A model generated the notes under the pieces. The model saw only the letters and a list, made by a program, of their open reading frames with translations. It was not told where the DNA came from and ran no database searches. Below are positions 1 to 7,106 of a stretch of 64,000 bases of DNA, piece after piece. The position numbers and the translations under genes were made by a program. This stretch comes from an uncultured Clostridia bacterium (lineage in GTDB: Bacteria; Bacillota; Clostridia; Christensenellales; Aristaeellaceae). Positions within the stretch are counted from its first letter, which is position 1; each line of letters starts with the position of its first letter. The stretch is taken from positions 62,001 to 126,000 of the forward strand of contig CAKUKM010000003.1 in assembly GCA_934663595.1 (NCBI GenBank), in the 5' to 3' direction.

Positions 1-302
1 GCGCGCTGGCGACCTTCTGCGCGGGATATCTGCTGACGGCGCTTGCAAAGAACGTCTGCCGCGCGCAAAGCAAGCTGCTCCGCGCGATGGTTTACTATAT
101 AACGATTGCCTTTTTGCTGCTCGATCCGCTGTATTTGAGCGTACTGTGCGGCTTTTTCGGCGGCGGGGATATGAACGGCATCGCGCTTCTCCTTCCGGAA
201 TGGGCGGCGAGGGGCCTTTTCGGCGCGCTGCTCCTTGTAAACGCGCTGGTATTCTGGCGGCGGGTGCTGCCCGTCTATCGACAGTCGTTTTCCGAGCGAT
301 GA
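1..302 (+). CDS. Membrane protein, C-terminal fragment (5' end outside window)
   Basis: The reading frame is open from base 3 to the TGA at 300-302, so the gene begins upstream of the window; an internal ATG at 87 is not a credible start. About 99 residues are visible, with two hydrophobic helices (residues around YYITIAFLLLDPLYLSV and LFGALLLVNALVF) separated by a glycine-rich FGGGDMNG loop, and a basic tail. The arrangement, with an LLDP and a GGGD motif in a late helix, is reminiscent of the C-terminal part of M50-type membrane metallopeptidases, but the zinc-binding HExxH part would lie upstream and cannot be checked. The function is therefore open. Confidence 0.6.
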   Translation, partial: ALATFCAGYLLTALAKNVCRAQSKLLRAMVYYITIAFLLLDPLYLSVLCGFFGGGDMNGIALLLPEWAARGLFGALLLVNALVFWRRVLPVYRQSFSER

Positions 303-328
303 CGAGAGAATTGCATAAAGAACGTTAT

Positions 329-357
329 GGAGCCCGCCGACATCGCCGGCGGGCTCC
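329..357. terminator. Hairpin between convergent genes
   Basis: An 11-bp perfect inverted repeat (GGAGCCCGCCG / CGGCGGGCTCC, 7-nt loop) lies between the end of the truncated membrane-protein gene and the end of the minus-strand hypothetical gene. There is no strong T-run on either side, so it is probably a shared, moderately efficient terminator. Confidence 0.6.
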
Positions 358-365
358 ATGCTTGC

Positions 366-842
366 TCAGTGCTCGGAGGATTTGGAGGACTCCAAGCCCT
401 CTTTTTTGCACCATTCAAAGGCGGTCCGCTTGCAGGCGACGCCGTAATACTCCTTATAGGTGGGGAGTTTCGCGGTCGGCCCATCGGAGGAATGCTCGCG
501 CGCGTGCAGTATGATCCGCGAATAGGCGTCGCAGAATTCGTCGGAGAGCATTTCATAGACGCGCTCGTCGCAGTGCGGATAGGCGTTTTGCAGCTTTTCC
601 AGCGCCGGATACGAGTTCTGCATAAACTCGAGCGCCGCGGGATCGCACTTCAAAAGCGAATGAATGTAGCAATGCGGCAGGAAGGTCGCGCTGTGAAACG
701 GCAATTTGGCGCATTTTTCCGGCCGCGTCATGAGCGCATGCTCCACGAGCCAGCACGATAGAACGTGCCCGGTTTCGAGGTCCAGGTACATTTCCCTGCC
801 GGAAAAAATCGCGCCGCCGATCTCCCCGAGTTTGTATGCCAT
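366..842 (-). CDS. Conserved-looking hypothetical protein, 158 aa
   Basis: The start is well supported: AAGGAGG lies 7 nt upstream of the ATG at 842. The product is soluble, with no signal peptide or membrane helix, and has several cysteines and histidines (CYIH, PHCDER, VACKRT, EWCKKEG). The N-terminal AYKLGEIGGAIFSGREMYLDLETGHVL looks like a beta-rich fold. I do not recognise the family. The gene is transcribed alone from a consensus promoter at 1034-1062, leaving an unusually long (about 185 nt) and highly structured leader, which suggests post-transcriptional control. Confidence 0.65.
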   Translation of the reverse strand: MAYKLGEIGGAIFSGREMYLDLETGHVLSCWLVEHALMTRPEKCAKLPFHSATFLPHCYIHSLLKCDPAALEFMQNSYPALEKLQNAYPHCDERVYEMLSDEFCDAYSRIILHAREHSSDGPTAKLPTYKEYYGVACKRTAFEWCKKEGLESSKSSEH

Positions 843-930
843 AAAGTATATCCTCCTTATTCATTATAATTAATGAAAGCATAATAATATGTCTTCTGAA
901 CCGAATTGTATCGCTATAACGTTGAAAAGG

Positions 931-1003
931 CCGCGATGAAACGGTCTGATTGCAAGCTATGTCGTTTCAATCGCGGCGTGCCTACGGTGCACACGCCTGC
1001 AAT
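931..1003 (-). promoter_or_regulatory. Structured 5' leader, possible pseudoknotted cis-regulatory RNA
   Basis: Within the leader of the 158-aa gene three pairings interlock: a long hairpin 931-943 with 963-976 (one bulge), a small hairpin 975-980 with 992-997, and a 6-bp pairing of loop bases 949-954 with 998-1003. The last pairing joins the loop of the first hairpin to sequence beyond the second, a pseudoknot-like arrangement. It does not match a riboswitch class I recognise. Confidence 0.4.
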
Positions 1004-1033
1004 TCCCTCCCTGTTATTGTATGAATTGATAAT

Positions 1034-1062
1034 ATAATACTATAAATGGAACGTATTGTCAA
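1034..1062 (-). promoter_or_regulatory. Sigma-A promoter for the 158-aa gene
   Basis: On the minus strand TTGACA (1057-1062) is separated by 17 bp from TATTAT (1034-1039). Transcription would start near 1027, about 185 nt before the ATG. Confidence 0.75.
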
Positions 1063-1132
1063 TAGGTAAACAAAATATTCTGCGGAATATGGCGATACAT
1101 TCCACATTGTTAGCACTTGAATGTATATGCTG

Positions 1133-1756
1133 TCAATCGAACGGCACGATCCAGTTTTCCGCCGATTTTGCCCGGAAGCAAAGCTCGATCTGTTCGCGCG
1201 TGGTTTTTTCCAGCGCCAGATTTTCGGGCAGTGCGTTCAGCGGAAAATAGCCGCTCTCCGTGGTTTCGATATTGGGCTGAAACGCGCCGCCGGTCGCGCT
1301 GCAGAGCACGAACACCTTCACGATGCCGTAGGCGTACGCGGGCGCGTTGTGGCGATTGCGATCCTGCACGGAGATCAGGCGATCGGCGGTAACGGTCAGC
1401 CCCGCCTCCTCGCGCGCTTCCTTGATCGTGTTTTCGGCGATGGATTGATTCACATCGCACCAGCCGCCGGGCAGCGCCCATTCGCCGCTGCTTTCGCGCA
1501 CCAGCAGAATCCGGTCGCCGTCGAAAATGGCCGCGCGGGTGTCGATTTTCGGCGTTTGATAGCCGGCTTCGCCGCAAAACAGGTTTTGCACCTTCTCGAC
1601 CGGCAGCTCCGCGAGGTTCGCCAGCATTTCAGCGGAGAGCTCGCGAATCCGCGCATAGCGCTCCAGATCATAGGAATCGCGCCCGTAAGTCAGTCCCGCC
1701 TGCGCAAGACTTTGCAGCTCCACAATCCATTCCATAAACTGATTTCGATTTGCCAT
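1133..1756 (-). CDS. NUDIX hydrolase with N-terminal NUDIX_N-type domain
   Basis: The 207-aa product has an N-terminal helical region of about 60 residues (LQSLAQAGLTYGRDSYDLERY), as in NUDIX hydrolases carrying the NUDIX_N domain, followed by a NUDIX fold. The NUDIX box GWCDVNQSIAENTIKEAREEAGL keeps the metal-binding EAREEAG core, but the usual first Glu is Gln and the first Arg is Lys. Such enzymes hydrolyse nucleoside diphosphate derivatives; the substrate is unknown. I chose the start at 1756 rather than the in-frame ATG at 1768 because GGAGGG sits 4-5 nt before it and overlaps the upstream ATG. It appears monocistronic, with an extended -10 promoter. Confidence 0.88.
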   Translation of the reverse strand: MANRNQFMEWIVELQSLAQAGLTYGRDSYDLERYARIRELSAEMLANLAELPVEKVQNLFCGEAGYQTPKIDTRAAIFDGDRILLVRESSGEWALPGGWCDVNQSIAENTIKEAREEAGLTVTADRLISVQDRNRHNAPAYAYGIVKVFVLCSATGGAFQPNIETTESGYFPLNALPENLALEKTTREQIELCFRAKSAENWIVPFD

Positions 1757-1782
1757 AGCGCCCTCCATGCCTTGATGGCCTG

Positions 1783-1791
1783 ATTATACCA
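1783..1791 (-). promoter_or_regulatory. Extended -10 promoter element for the NUDIX gene
   Basis: The minus strand reads TGGTATAAT here. There is no good -35 at the expected distance, so this is an extended -10 type promoter. Confidence 0.55.
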
Positions 1792-1882
1792 CAAAATGAA
1801 CGCGCCGCGCAATCCTGAAGGGGTGGCTCAATTGCGGGACGGGCGTTTGCGGCTTCGCTTCTATATTTTACACCCGCTCGTA

Positions 1883-1911
1883 TTGACAAACCTATTTGTT
1901 TCTGGTATATT
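1883..1911 (+). promoter_or_regulatory. Promoter of the abrB-like operon with internal dyad
   Basis: TTGACA (1883-1888), a 17-bp spacer and TATATT (1906-1911) with an extended TGG. The spacer contains the inverted repeat ACAAA (1886-1890) / TTTGT (1895-1899), a plausible operator, possibly for the AbrB protein encoded downstream. Confidence 0.75.
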
Positions 1912-1962
1912 CCTACAAGTGGGAAAAGTTATACTCGTTAGACCGCGAAAGGGAGGCGCGCC

Positions 1963-2205
1963 ATGGCGGGAGGCAAGCATTTGCTGGGAAAGGTGAACGG
2001 CCGGCACATCTTCGGCACGGTGAAGGTGGGCGAAAAGGGGCAGATCGTGATTCCGAAAGAGGCGCGCGATCAATTTGGCATTCGCCCGGGGGACACGCTG
2101 CTGGTGCTGGGCGACGACCGGCACGGAATTGTGATTACGCGCCCGGACGTCATCGAGGACGTTGCGGAGCGCATATTCGATCATCTGAATGAGGGTAAGG
2201 AGTAG
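1963..2205 (+). CDS. AbrB/SpoVT-type transcriptional regulator
   Basis: The 80-aa product contains the swapped-hairpin AbrB DNA-binding fold: KVGEKGQIVIPKEARDQFGIRPGDTLLVLGD at about residues 21-51, a near-textbook match to the SpoVT_AbrB motif. Such proteins act as dimeric or tetrameric transition-state or antitoxin-like regulators. The ATG at 1963 follows GGGAGG. It is the first gene of an operon with a PLP-dependent lyase 6 nt downstream and an EamA transporter, so it may autoregulate and control this small metabolic unit. The spacer dyad in its promoter would be a natural site. The target is inferred only. Confidence 0.9.
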   Translation: MAGGKHLLGKVNGRHIFGTVKVGEKGQIVIPKEARDQFGIRPGDTLLVLGDDRHGIVITRPDVIEDVAERIFDHLNEGKE

Positions 2206-2211
2206 ATTCCA

Positions 2212-3492
2212 ATGGAAATTGAAAGAACATACGGCATGCTCGGGGTTTGCCCGAAGGTTTATGAATTCGGCGAGGTGGTTTTGAACGACCTGAAGGCCCG
2301 TTTTGAGGAAATCGACCGCACGGCGGAATGCAATCAGGCGAAGGTGCTGCACGCGATGCAGAAAAACCGCGTGAGCGCGCAGTGCTTTGCCGCCACCACC
2401 GGCTATGGCTATGACGATATCGGCCGCGACACGCTTGAGCGCGTATATGCCGATACCTTTCACACCGAGGCCGCGCTGGTGCGCCCGCAGATCGTGTGCG
2501 GAACGCATGCGCTGACGGTCGCGCTGTCGGCGAATCTCCTGCCGGGCGACGAGCTGCTTTCGCCGGTGGGCAAGCCGTATGACACGCTCGAAGAGGTGAT
2601 CGGCATTCGTCCGTCGCCGTGCTCGCTGGCGGAATACGGCGTGACGTATCGGCAGGTGGATCTGACCGCGGACGGCGGCTTTGATTGGGAGGGCATTCGC
2701 AATGCGATCAACGAGCGCACGAAGCTGGTCACGATTCAGCGCTCGAAGGGCTATCAGACGCGGCCGACGTTCTCCGTAAAGCAAATCGGCGAGCTGATTG
2801 CGTTTGTGAAGAAGATCAAGCCCGGCCTCATTTGCATGGTGGACAATTGCTATGGCGAATTCGTGGAGGAAATCGAGCCGTCGGACGTGGGCGCGGACAT
2901 GACGGTGGGATCGCTGATCAAGAATCCGGGCGGCGGACTTGCGCCGATCGGCGGCTATATCGTGGGCACGCAGAAATGCGTGGATCGGTGCTCCTATCGC
3001 CTGAGCGCGCCGGGACTGGGGCAGGAGGTCGGCGCGAATCTGGGCATTCTGCCGGCGTTCTATCAGGGCTTCTTCATGGCGCCGACGGTGGTTTCCGGCG
3101 CGCTGAAGGGCGCAATTTTCGCCGCGAATATCTATGAAAAGCTCGGCTTCCGCGTGGTGCCGAATTCCACGGAATCGCGCCACGATATCATTCAGGCGGT
3201 GGAGCTCGGCTCTCCGGAGCGGATGATCGCGTTCTGTCTGGGCATTCAGGCCGCCGCGCCGGTGGACAGCTATGTGCGCCCCGAGCCGTCGCCGATGCCG
3301 GGCTATGATTCGGACGTGATCATGGCCGCGGGCGCGTTTGTGCAGGGCTCGTCGATCGAGCTGAGCGCCGACGGCCCGATTCGCCCGCCGTATGCGGTGT
3401 ATTTCCAGGGGGGACTGACCTGGGTGCACGCCAAACTGGGCATTCTCATGAGCCTGCAGAAGCTGTATGAAGCGGGCCTGGTGAATCTGTAA
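2212..3492 (+). CDS. PLP-dependent methionine gamma-lyase / aluminium-resistance family protein
   Basis: The 426-aa protein matches the Cys/Met-metabolism-like family often annotated as 'methionine gamma-lyase family' or 'aluminium resistance protein'. Visible features are the N-terminal EFNEV-type segment, the phosphate-binding ATTGYGYDD, VDNCYGEF with the Asp that contacts the pyridine nitrogen, and GSLIKNPGGGLAPIGGY with the Schiff-base Lys. The length fits the family. The exact substrate has not been settled for most members. It lies 6 nt after the AbrB gene with AAGGAG before the ATG, so the two are probably co-translated. The downstream drug/metabolite exporter may export its product or a related amino acid. 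Confidence 0.88.
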   Translation: MEIERTYGMLGVCPKVYEFGEVVLNDLKARFEEIDRTAECNQAKVLHAMQKNRVSAQCFAATTGYGYDDIGRDTLERVYADTFHTEAALVRPQIVCGTHALTVALSANLLPGDELLSPVGKPYDTLEEVIGIRPSPCSLAEYGVTYRQVDLTADGGFDWEGIRNAINERTKLVTIQRSKGYQTRPTFSVKQIGELIAFVKKIKPGLICMVDNCYGEFVEEIEPSDVGADMTVGSLIKNPGGGLAPIGGYIVGTQKCVDRCSYRLSAPGLGQEVGANLGILPAFYQGFFMAPTVVSGALKGAIFAANIYEKLGFRVVPNSTESRHDIIQAVELGSPERMIAFCLGIQAAAPVDSYVRPEPSPMPGYDSDVIMAAGAFVQGSSIELSADGPIRPPYAVYFQGGLTWVHAKLGILMSLQKLYEAGLVNL

Positions 3493-3512
3493 TTAAAAAG
3501 GGGGAGATTCCA

Positions 3513-4448
3513 TTGTCGTGGTTTATTCTGGCGCTGATCGCCATGCTCTGCTGGAGCGGTTCGGATCTGTTCAGCAAAATGGGCTCCAAGCCCGACGATA
3601 AATTGAGCCATTGGAAAATGGTGATGGCGGTCGGACTGGTGATGGGCATTCACGCGGGCGTCACGATGCTCGGCGGCGTGCGCGTGACCGTTTCGGACAT
3701 GATTACCTATCTGCCCGCATCCTTCCTGTATATCCTCGCGATGGTGCTGGGCTATGTGGGATTGCGCTATATCGAGCTGTCGATTTCCTCGCCGATTTGC
3801 AATACCTCCGGCGCGGCGGCGGCGCTGTTCTGCCTGATTTTCCTGGGCGAAAAGCTGCCGGAGCTGCCGGTCACGCTGTTCGGAAGGGAAATGACGCTGC
3901 CGCTTGGTCTGATTGCGGTGATTCTGATGGCGGCGGGCGTGCTGATGCTCGGCATTGTTGAAACGAACGAGGACGAGGAAATCAAGCGCGAGCGCCGCAA
4001 GGCGGAAAATATGCAGTATGCGCGCAGCATTCTCGCGCTGCTGCTGCCGGTGCTGTATTGCCTGATCGACGCGGCGGGCACGGTCGCGGACAGTATCATT
4101 CTTGAAACGCTCGATGAAACGGTCGCCAATACCGCCTATGAGCTCACGTTCCTCGTGCTCGGCATTCTCGCGGCGATCTACGTGCTGGTCGTGAAGCGCG
4201 AAAAGCTGAAGGTTCCGCGCGAAACGCCGAAGCTGCTTGCGGCGGTCTGCGAAACGGCCGGCCAGCTCGCGTATATTTACGCAATCAACACCACCGTCGC
4301 CGCCGCGCCGATCATCTCGTGCTATTGCCTGGTCAGCGTGCTCTGGAGCCGCATCTTCCTGAAGGAAAAGCTCTCGTGGAAGCACTATCTCGCGATCGGC
4401 ATCGCCGCAGTCGGCATTGTGGTCATGGGCCTGCTGGATGAAATGTAA
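3513..4448 (+). CDS. EamA/DMT-superfamily transporter
   Basis: The 311-aa integral membrane protein has about ten hydrophobic helices in two homologous halves, as in EamA transporters of the drug/metabolite transporter superfamily (first helix WFILALIAMLCWSGSDLF; late helices ISCYCLVSVLWSRIFLKEKLSW and AIGIAAVGIVVMGLL). Between the halves is a charged cytoplasmic loop NEDEEIKRERRKAENMQ. The start is TTG at 3513, with GGGGGAG 7 nt upstream. As third gene of the AbrB / PLP-lyase operon it probably moves a small metabolite such as an amino acid. Direction and substrate are unknown. Confidence 0.88.
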   Translation: MSWFILALIAMLCWSGSDLFSKMGSKPDDKLSHWKMVMAVGLVMGIHAGVTMLGGVRVTVSDMITYLPASFLYILAMVLGYVGLRYIELSISSPICNTSGAAAALFCLIFLGEKLPELPVTLFGREMTLPLGLIAVILMAAGVLMLGIVETNEDEEIKRERRKAENMQYARSILALLLPVLYCLIDAAGTVADSIILETLDETVANTAYELTFLVLGILAAIYVLVVKREKLKVPRETPKLLAAVCETAGQLAYIYAINTTVAAAPIISCYCLVSVLWSRIFLKEKLSWKHYLAIGIAAVGIVVMGLLDEM

Positions 4449-4465
4449 AAGAAAATCGCTGAAGA

Positions 4466-4507
4466 CAGCCATAGCCGCTCGCGCCGCTGTGGCTGCTCTT
4501 GTATTTT
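4466..4507 (+). terminator. Terminator of the abrB-like operon
   Basis: A ten-pair stem (4466-4475 / 4486-4495, one G-U pair) is followed by a T-rich stretch CTCTTGTATTTT. Confidence 0.65.
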
Positions 4508-4526
4508 GAGCATGAGGGAGAACGGC

Positions 4527-5371
4527 ATGATCGATTGGCAAAGCATTCCCAAAATAGACGCGCATATCCATTTGGCACCGGAGGACGTCATCTGTGCGAA
4601 TCGCGGAAACGGAGATCCGTTTGTGGAGCACGGCAGCGTTTATGACTATGCCGCGATAATGGATCGCTATCATATTGAGGCGGCGTTTGTCATGCCCTTC
4701 AACGATCCGTATAGGCTGTCCATGGATTTTAGGGTTCAAACCGTGCATTCCAATCTGCGGAAGATCGCGGCGGCGCTGCCCGCGCGGCTGCGATGCTTTG
4801 CCGATGTGGATATTCGAAACGACATTGACGAAACGCTGAAGGAACTGGACGACGCGCTGGCCGGGGATGCGTTTGTCGGAATCAAGCTGCATCCCTCCAA
4901 TGCGGGCTATCCCATCGACGGGAATTATTATGACCGGATACTGGAATACGCGGCCGGCAGAAACGCTCTGGTCGAGATTCATTCCTATCCGCGCGCGCAT
5001 TTGTCGGACGATGTGTGCGCGCCGCGCAGAATCAAAAATGTATTGAAAAATATCCGAAGCTGCGATTGTCGATAGCGCATCTGGGCGGCATGCAGTTTGA
5101 AGAATTCTATGGAATGAACGCCTATTTCAATTTTTCGGCGGTGCTGCCCGATATCGTCCGTCGATTTGGAATGGGGCGCGCGAACGAAATCCTGCGCTCC
5201 ATCGGCGTGGATAGATTGATTTTCGCGACGGATTATCCGGACAGCCGGTGCTTGAAGCCGAACGAGATCTATGAAGCGTATTTTGAAATGCTCGGCGGCA
5301 TGGATTTTTCCCGGGAAGAGGCCGAAAACATCTGCAGGAATAACGCGCTTAAGATGCTCGGCGCAAAATGA
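4527..5371 (+). pseudogene. Amidohydrolase_2-family TIM-barrel hydrolase, frameshifted
   Basis: The N-terminal part reads in one frame from ATG 4527 (GGGAG upstream) to a stop at 5073-5075. The remainder reads in the +2 register from about 5040 to TGA 5369-5371. Together they form one roughly 280-residue amidohydrolase: DAHIHL (metal HxH) near the start, GIKLHPS, VEIHSYPRAH, SIAHLGG and FATDYPDSR (final metal Asp) near the end. The break maps to a run of five A at 5046-5050; one more A would restore an uninterrupted LKKYPKLR. It is either a recent inactivating deletion, a homopolymer sequencing or assembly error, or, least likely, programmed slippage. The gene sits alone between two terminators. 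Confidence 0.85.
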
Positions 5372-5396
5372 GGGCGCGACATTCCCGGTCGCGCCC
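5372..5396. terminator. Bidirectional terminator
   Basis: A 9-bp perfect GC-rich stem (5372-5380 / 5388-5396, 7-nt loop) begins right after the amidohydrolase stop and lies 10 bp from the end of the convergent membrane-protein gene. Confidence 0.75.
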
Positions 5397-5405
5397 CTTA
5401 AACGT

Positions 5406-5723
5406 TTATCGGATTACCGTTAAAATCAGCTGAACCAGCGCGCCGAGCGACAGCGACAGCATCGACGAGCCGATCACCAGTCCGGCCACCGAGAACGCGC
5501 CGCCATGGAACGCGCGCTCGCACACGCGGTGGTGGCCGATGGCGGAATAGATGATTCCGTTGATCGACGCGATGATCGCGGGCGCGATGAAGAAAAAGCC
5601 GATCACCGGATTGCAGATCACGCCGAACAGGCACAGCACGCCCAGCGCGACCAGCGGAATGGAAACGGCCGAGATCGCGAATCCGACCACGGCGATATCG
5701 TTTTTTTCATGCGGAAGCAGCAT
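5406..5723 (-). CDS. Small membrane protein, DUF4190-like
   Basis: The 105-aa product begins MLLPHEKNDIAVVGFAIS and has three to four hydrophobic stretches with a short polar segment (IGHHRVCERAFHGG) before the last helix pair. This is the typical layout of DUF4190-type small membrane proteins of Firmicutes. The frame is open for a further 91 codons upstream, but GGAGG 7 nt before the ATG at 5723 and a promoter at 5760-5788 identify the true start. Function unknown. It is monocistronic and convergent with the frameshifted amidohydrolase. Confidence 0.75.
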   Translation of the reverse strand: MLLPHEKNDIAVVGFAISAVSIPLVALGVLCLFGVICNPVIGFFFIAPAIIASINGIIYSAIGHHRVCERAFHGGAFSVAGLVIGSSMLSLSLGALVQLILTVIR

Positions 5724-5759
5724 ATTCAATCCTCCGGACTTGATCAATATTCTGATTCT

Positions 5760-5788
5760 ATCATACACGATGCCCTGCGGTTCGTCAA
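5760..5788 (-). promoter_or_regulatory. Promoter of the DUF4190-like gene
   Basis: Minus-strand TTGACG (5783-5788), 17-bp spacer, TATGAT (5760-5765). Confidence 0.7.
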
Positions 5789-5806
5789 TGAAGAATCCGT
5801 GAAGAA

Positions 5807-6280
5807 TCAGAACGGCAGGCGATATTGCCTCTCCAGCTCCGCCCAGCGCTCCAGAAACGCGGTTCCCTCCGGCGTTTGCGCCATTGCGCGCACCGCCTTT
5901 GCGCATGCGCGCACGAATTCGGGATTCATGCCCTTCAGACCGCTGCGATAGAGCGGGCACATCCTCCGAGCGCGCGCGTCGAGCCGCACGGTCCATTTGC
6001 CGTCGACATTTCGAACCGGCGTGAGCGGAAAAATCCGGCAGGCAAACGGCCGGTGCTCGCGATCACACGGCCCATCGCAAATCAGCATCTGGCCGAAATC
6101 GTCCGCGTCCACATGGCCCCAGACGAATTCGTCCGCGGATTCGCCGGGAAACAGATACACGCCGCCCTTGCCGTCCGCATCGGTTTCGCAGCATGCGCCG
6201 CCGCAGAGCGCGCCGCAATCGGTATTTAGCGGCGTGAGCGCGCCGATGCACGCGCGCGCCTTCAGGAGAAATTCATTCAT
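5807..6280 (-). CDS. Cysteine-cluster protein, YkgJ-like
   Basis: The 157-aa soluble protein has an N-terminal Cys cluster (DCGALCGGACCETD, residues about 21-34) and further cysteines at LICDGPCDREHRPFACRIFPLTP and RMCPLY. The pattern is like the YkgJ-type zinc/iron-binding families (CxxCxxCC class), and the RPFxCRxFP motif is typical of them. The biochemical role is unknown. The ATG overlaps the TGA of the upstream alpha/beta-hydrolase gene by 4 nt, so the two are translationally coupled. The promoter for both lies near 7007-7035. Confidence 0.75.
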   Translation of the reverse strand: MNEFLLKARACIGALTPLNTDCGALCGGACCETDADGKGGVYLFPGESADEFVWGHVDADDFGQMLICDGPCDREHRPFACRIFPLTPVRNVDGKWTVRLDARARRMCPLYRSGLKGMNPEFVRACAKAVRAMAQTPEGTAFLERWAELERQYRLPF

Positions 6281-6972
6281 GGATCGTTCCGTCCCTTCCG
6301 TAAAAATGCAAGCGCCGCGCGATTGAACGCGTCCGGCCGCCGGTTTGCCAGAAAGTGATCGCCCGGCAGAATGGCCAGCGCGCCGCGCGGGAGCGAAGAA
6401 GCGATGCGCTTCGTTTCGGAAGGGCGAATCATGTCGTTCGTTCCGGCAACGACCAGCGTCTGCGCCTGAATCGCGCCGAGCTGTTCGGGCGCGATGTGCG
6501 GCTGCGTAACCATCAGGCCGAGCAGTTCGCGATGGGGAATCGCTTTGGAATCGAACCGCGCCAGCAGCGCGCAGAGCGCGTAGCCCAGCACGATCGGCAA
6601 TTGATACCGCAGCTTTACGCCCCAGGGATGCAGATTGCCGCCGTTCAGAATCAGCCGGTCGACCCGCTCCGGAAAGCGCAGGGCGAACAGCATTGCGATG
6701 TTCGCGCCGTCCGAAAAGCCGAGCAGGTGCGCGCGATCGATCCGCCGCTCGTTCATAAAATCGCGCAGATCCAGCGCGAACTGCTCCAGCGTAAACGGCG
6801 CGCCGCCGCGCGGCGACTGACCATGCCCGCGCGTATCGACTGCGTATATGTGAAAATGCTCGGAAAAGGCGGGAATCTGGTGCTCGAAATACGTGCGATC
6901 CTCCCCGTTTCCGTGCAGAAGAATCAGATTTTCGCCTGCGCCGGCCTCTGAGTAAGCCAATTGAACGTCCAT
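6277..6972 (-). CDS. Alpha/beta-hydrolase
   Basis: The 231-aa product is a single-domain alpha/beta-hydrolase: oxyanion loop LLHGNGEDRTYF, GFSDGAN nucleophile elbow (GxSxG Ser), Asp in VVAGTNDMI and the C-terminal GDHFLA His. DTRGHGQS is a family hallmark. The frame is open 40 codons further upstream, but GGGAGC precedes the ATG at 6972 and the extra residues look non-coding. The substrate cannot be deduced. It is the first gene of a two-gene minus-strand operon with the Cys-cluster protein. Confidence 0.88.
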   Translation of the reverse strand: MDVQLAYSEAGAGENLILLHGNGEDRTYFEHQIPAFSEHFHIYAVDTRGHGQSPRGGAPFTLEQFALDLRDFMNERRIDRAHLLGFSDGANIAMLFALRFPERVDRLILNGGNLHPWGVKLRYQLPIVLGYALCALLARFDSKAIPHRELLGLMVTQPHIAPEQLGAIQAQTLVVAGTNDMIRPSETKRIASSLPRGALAILPGDHFLANRRPDAFNRAALAFLRKGRNDP

Positions 6973-7006
6973 TTCAGCGCTCCCATCCGCAAAATTGCCC
7001 GCATTT

Positions 7007-7035
7007 ATGATACCATAAAACCGCCCGGCGCGCAA
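7007..7035 (-). promoter_or_regulatory. Promoter of the alpha/beta-hydrolase operon
   Basis: Minus strand: TTGCGC (7030-7035), 17 bp, TATCAT (7007-7012) with an extended TGG. The -35 is weak. It lies back-to-back with the topB promoter. Confidence 0.45.
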
Positions 7036-7046
7036 CATTTTCCGCC

Positions 7047-7075
7047 TTGATTCCGAGGGGTAGCGGTGGTATACT
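7047..7075 (+). promoter_or_regulatory. topB promoter
   Basis: TTGATT (7047-7052), 17 bp, TATACT (7070-7075), with an extended TGG. Confidence 0.75.
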
Positions 7076-7106
7076 GGATGCAATGCATTCAAAGGAGAAG
7101 AATTTC

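Noticed and set aside
931..976. The ATTGAAAC-like arms suggested a CRISPR repeat
   Set aside because: There is only one inverted pair, with no direct repeats or spacers; it is better seen as an RNA hairpin.
5046..5050. Programmed frameshifting in the amidohydrolase
   Set aside because: There is no slippery heptamer, Shine-Dalgarno-like stimulator or hairpin at the site, and a single missing A explains the break.
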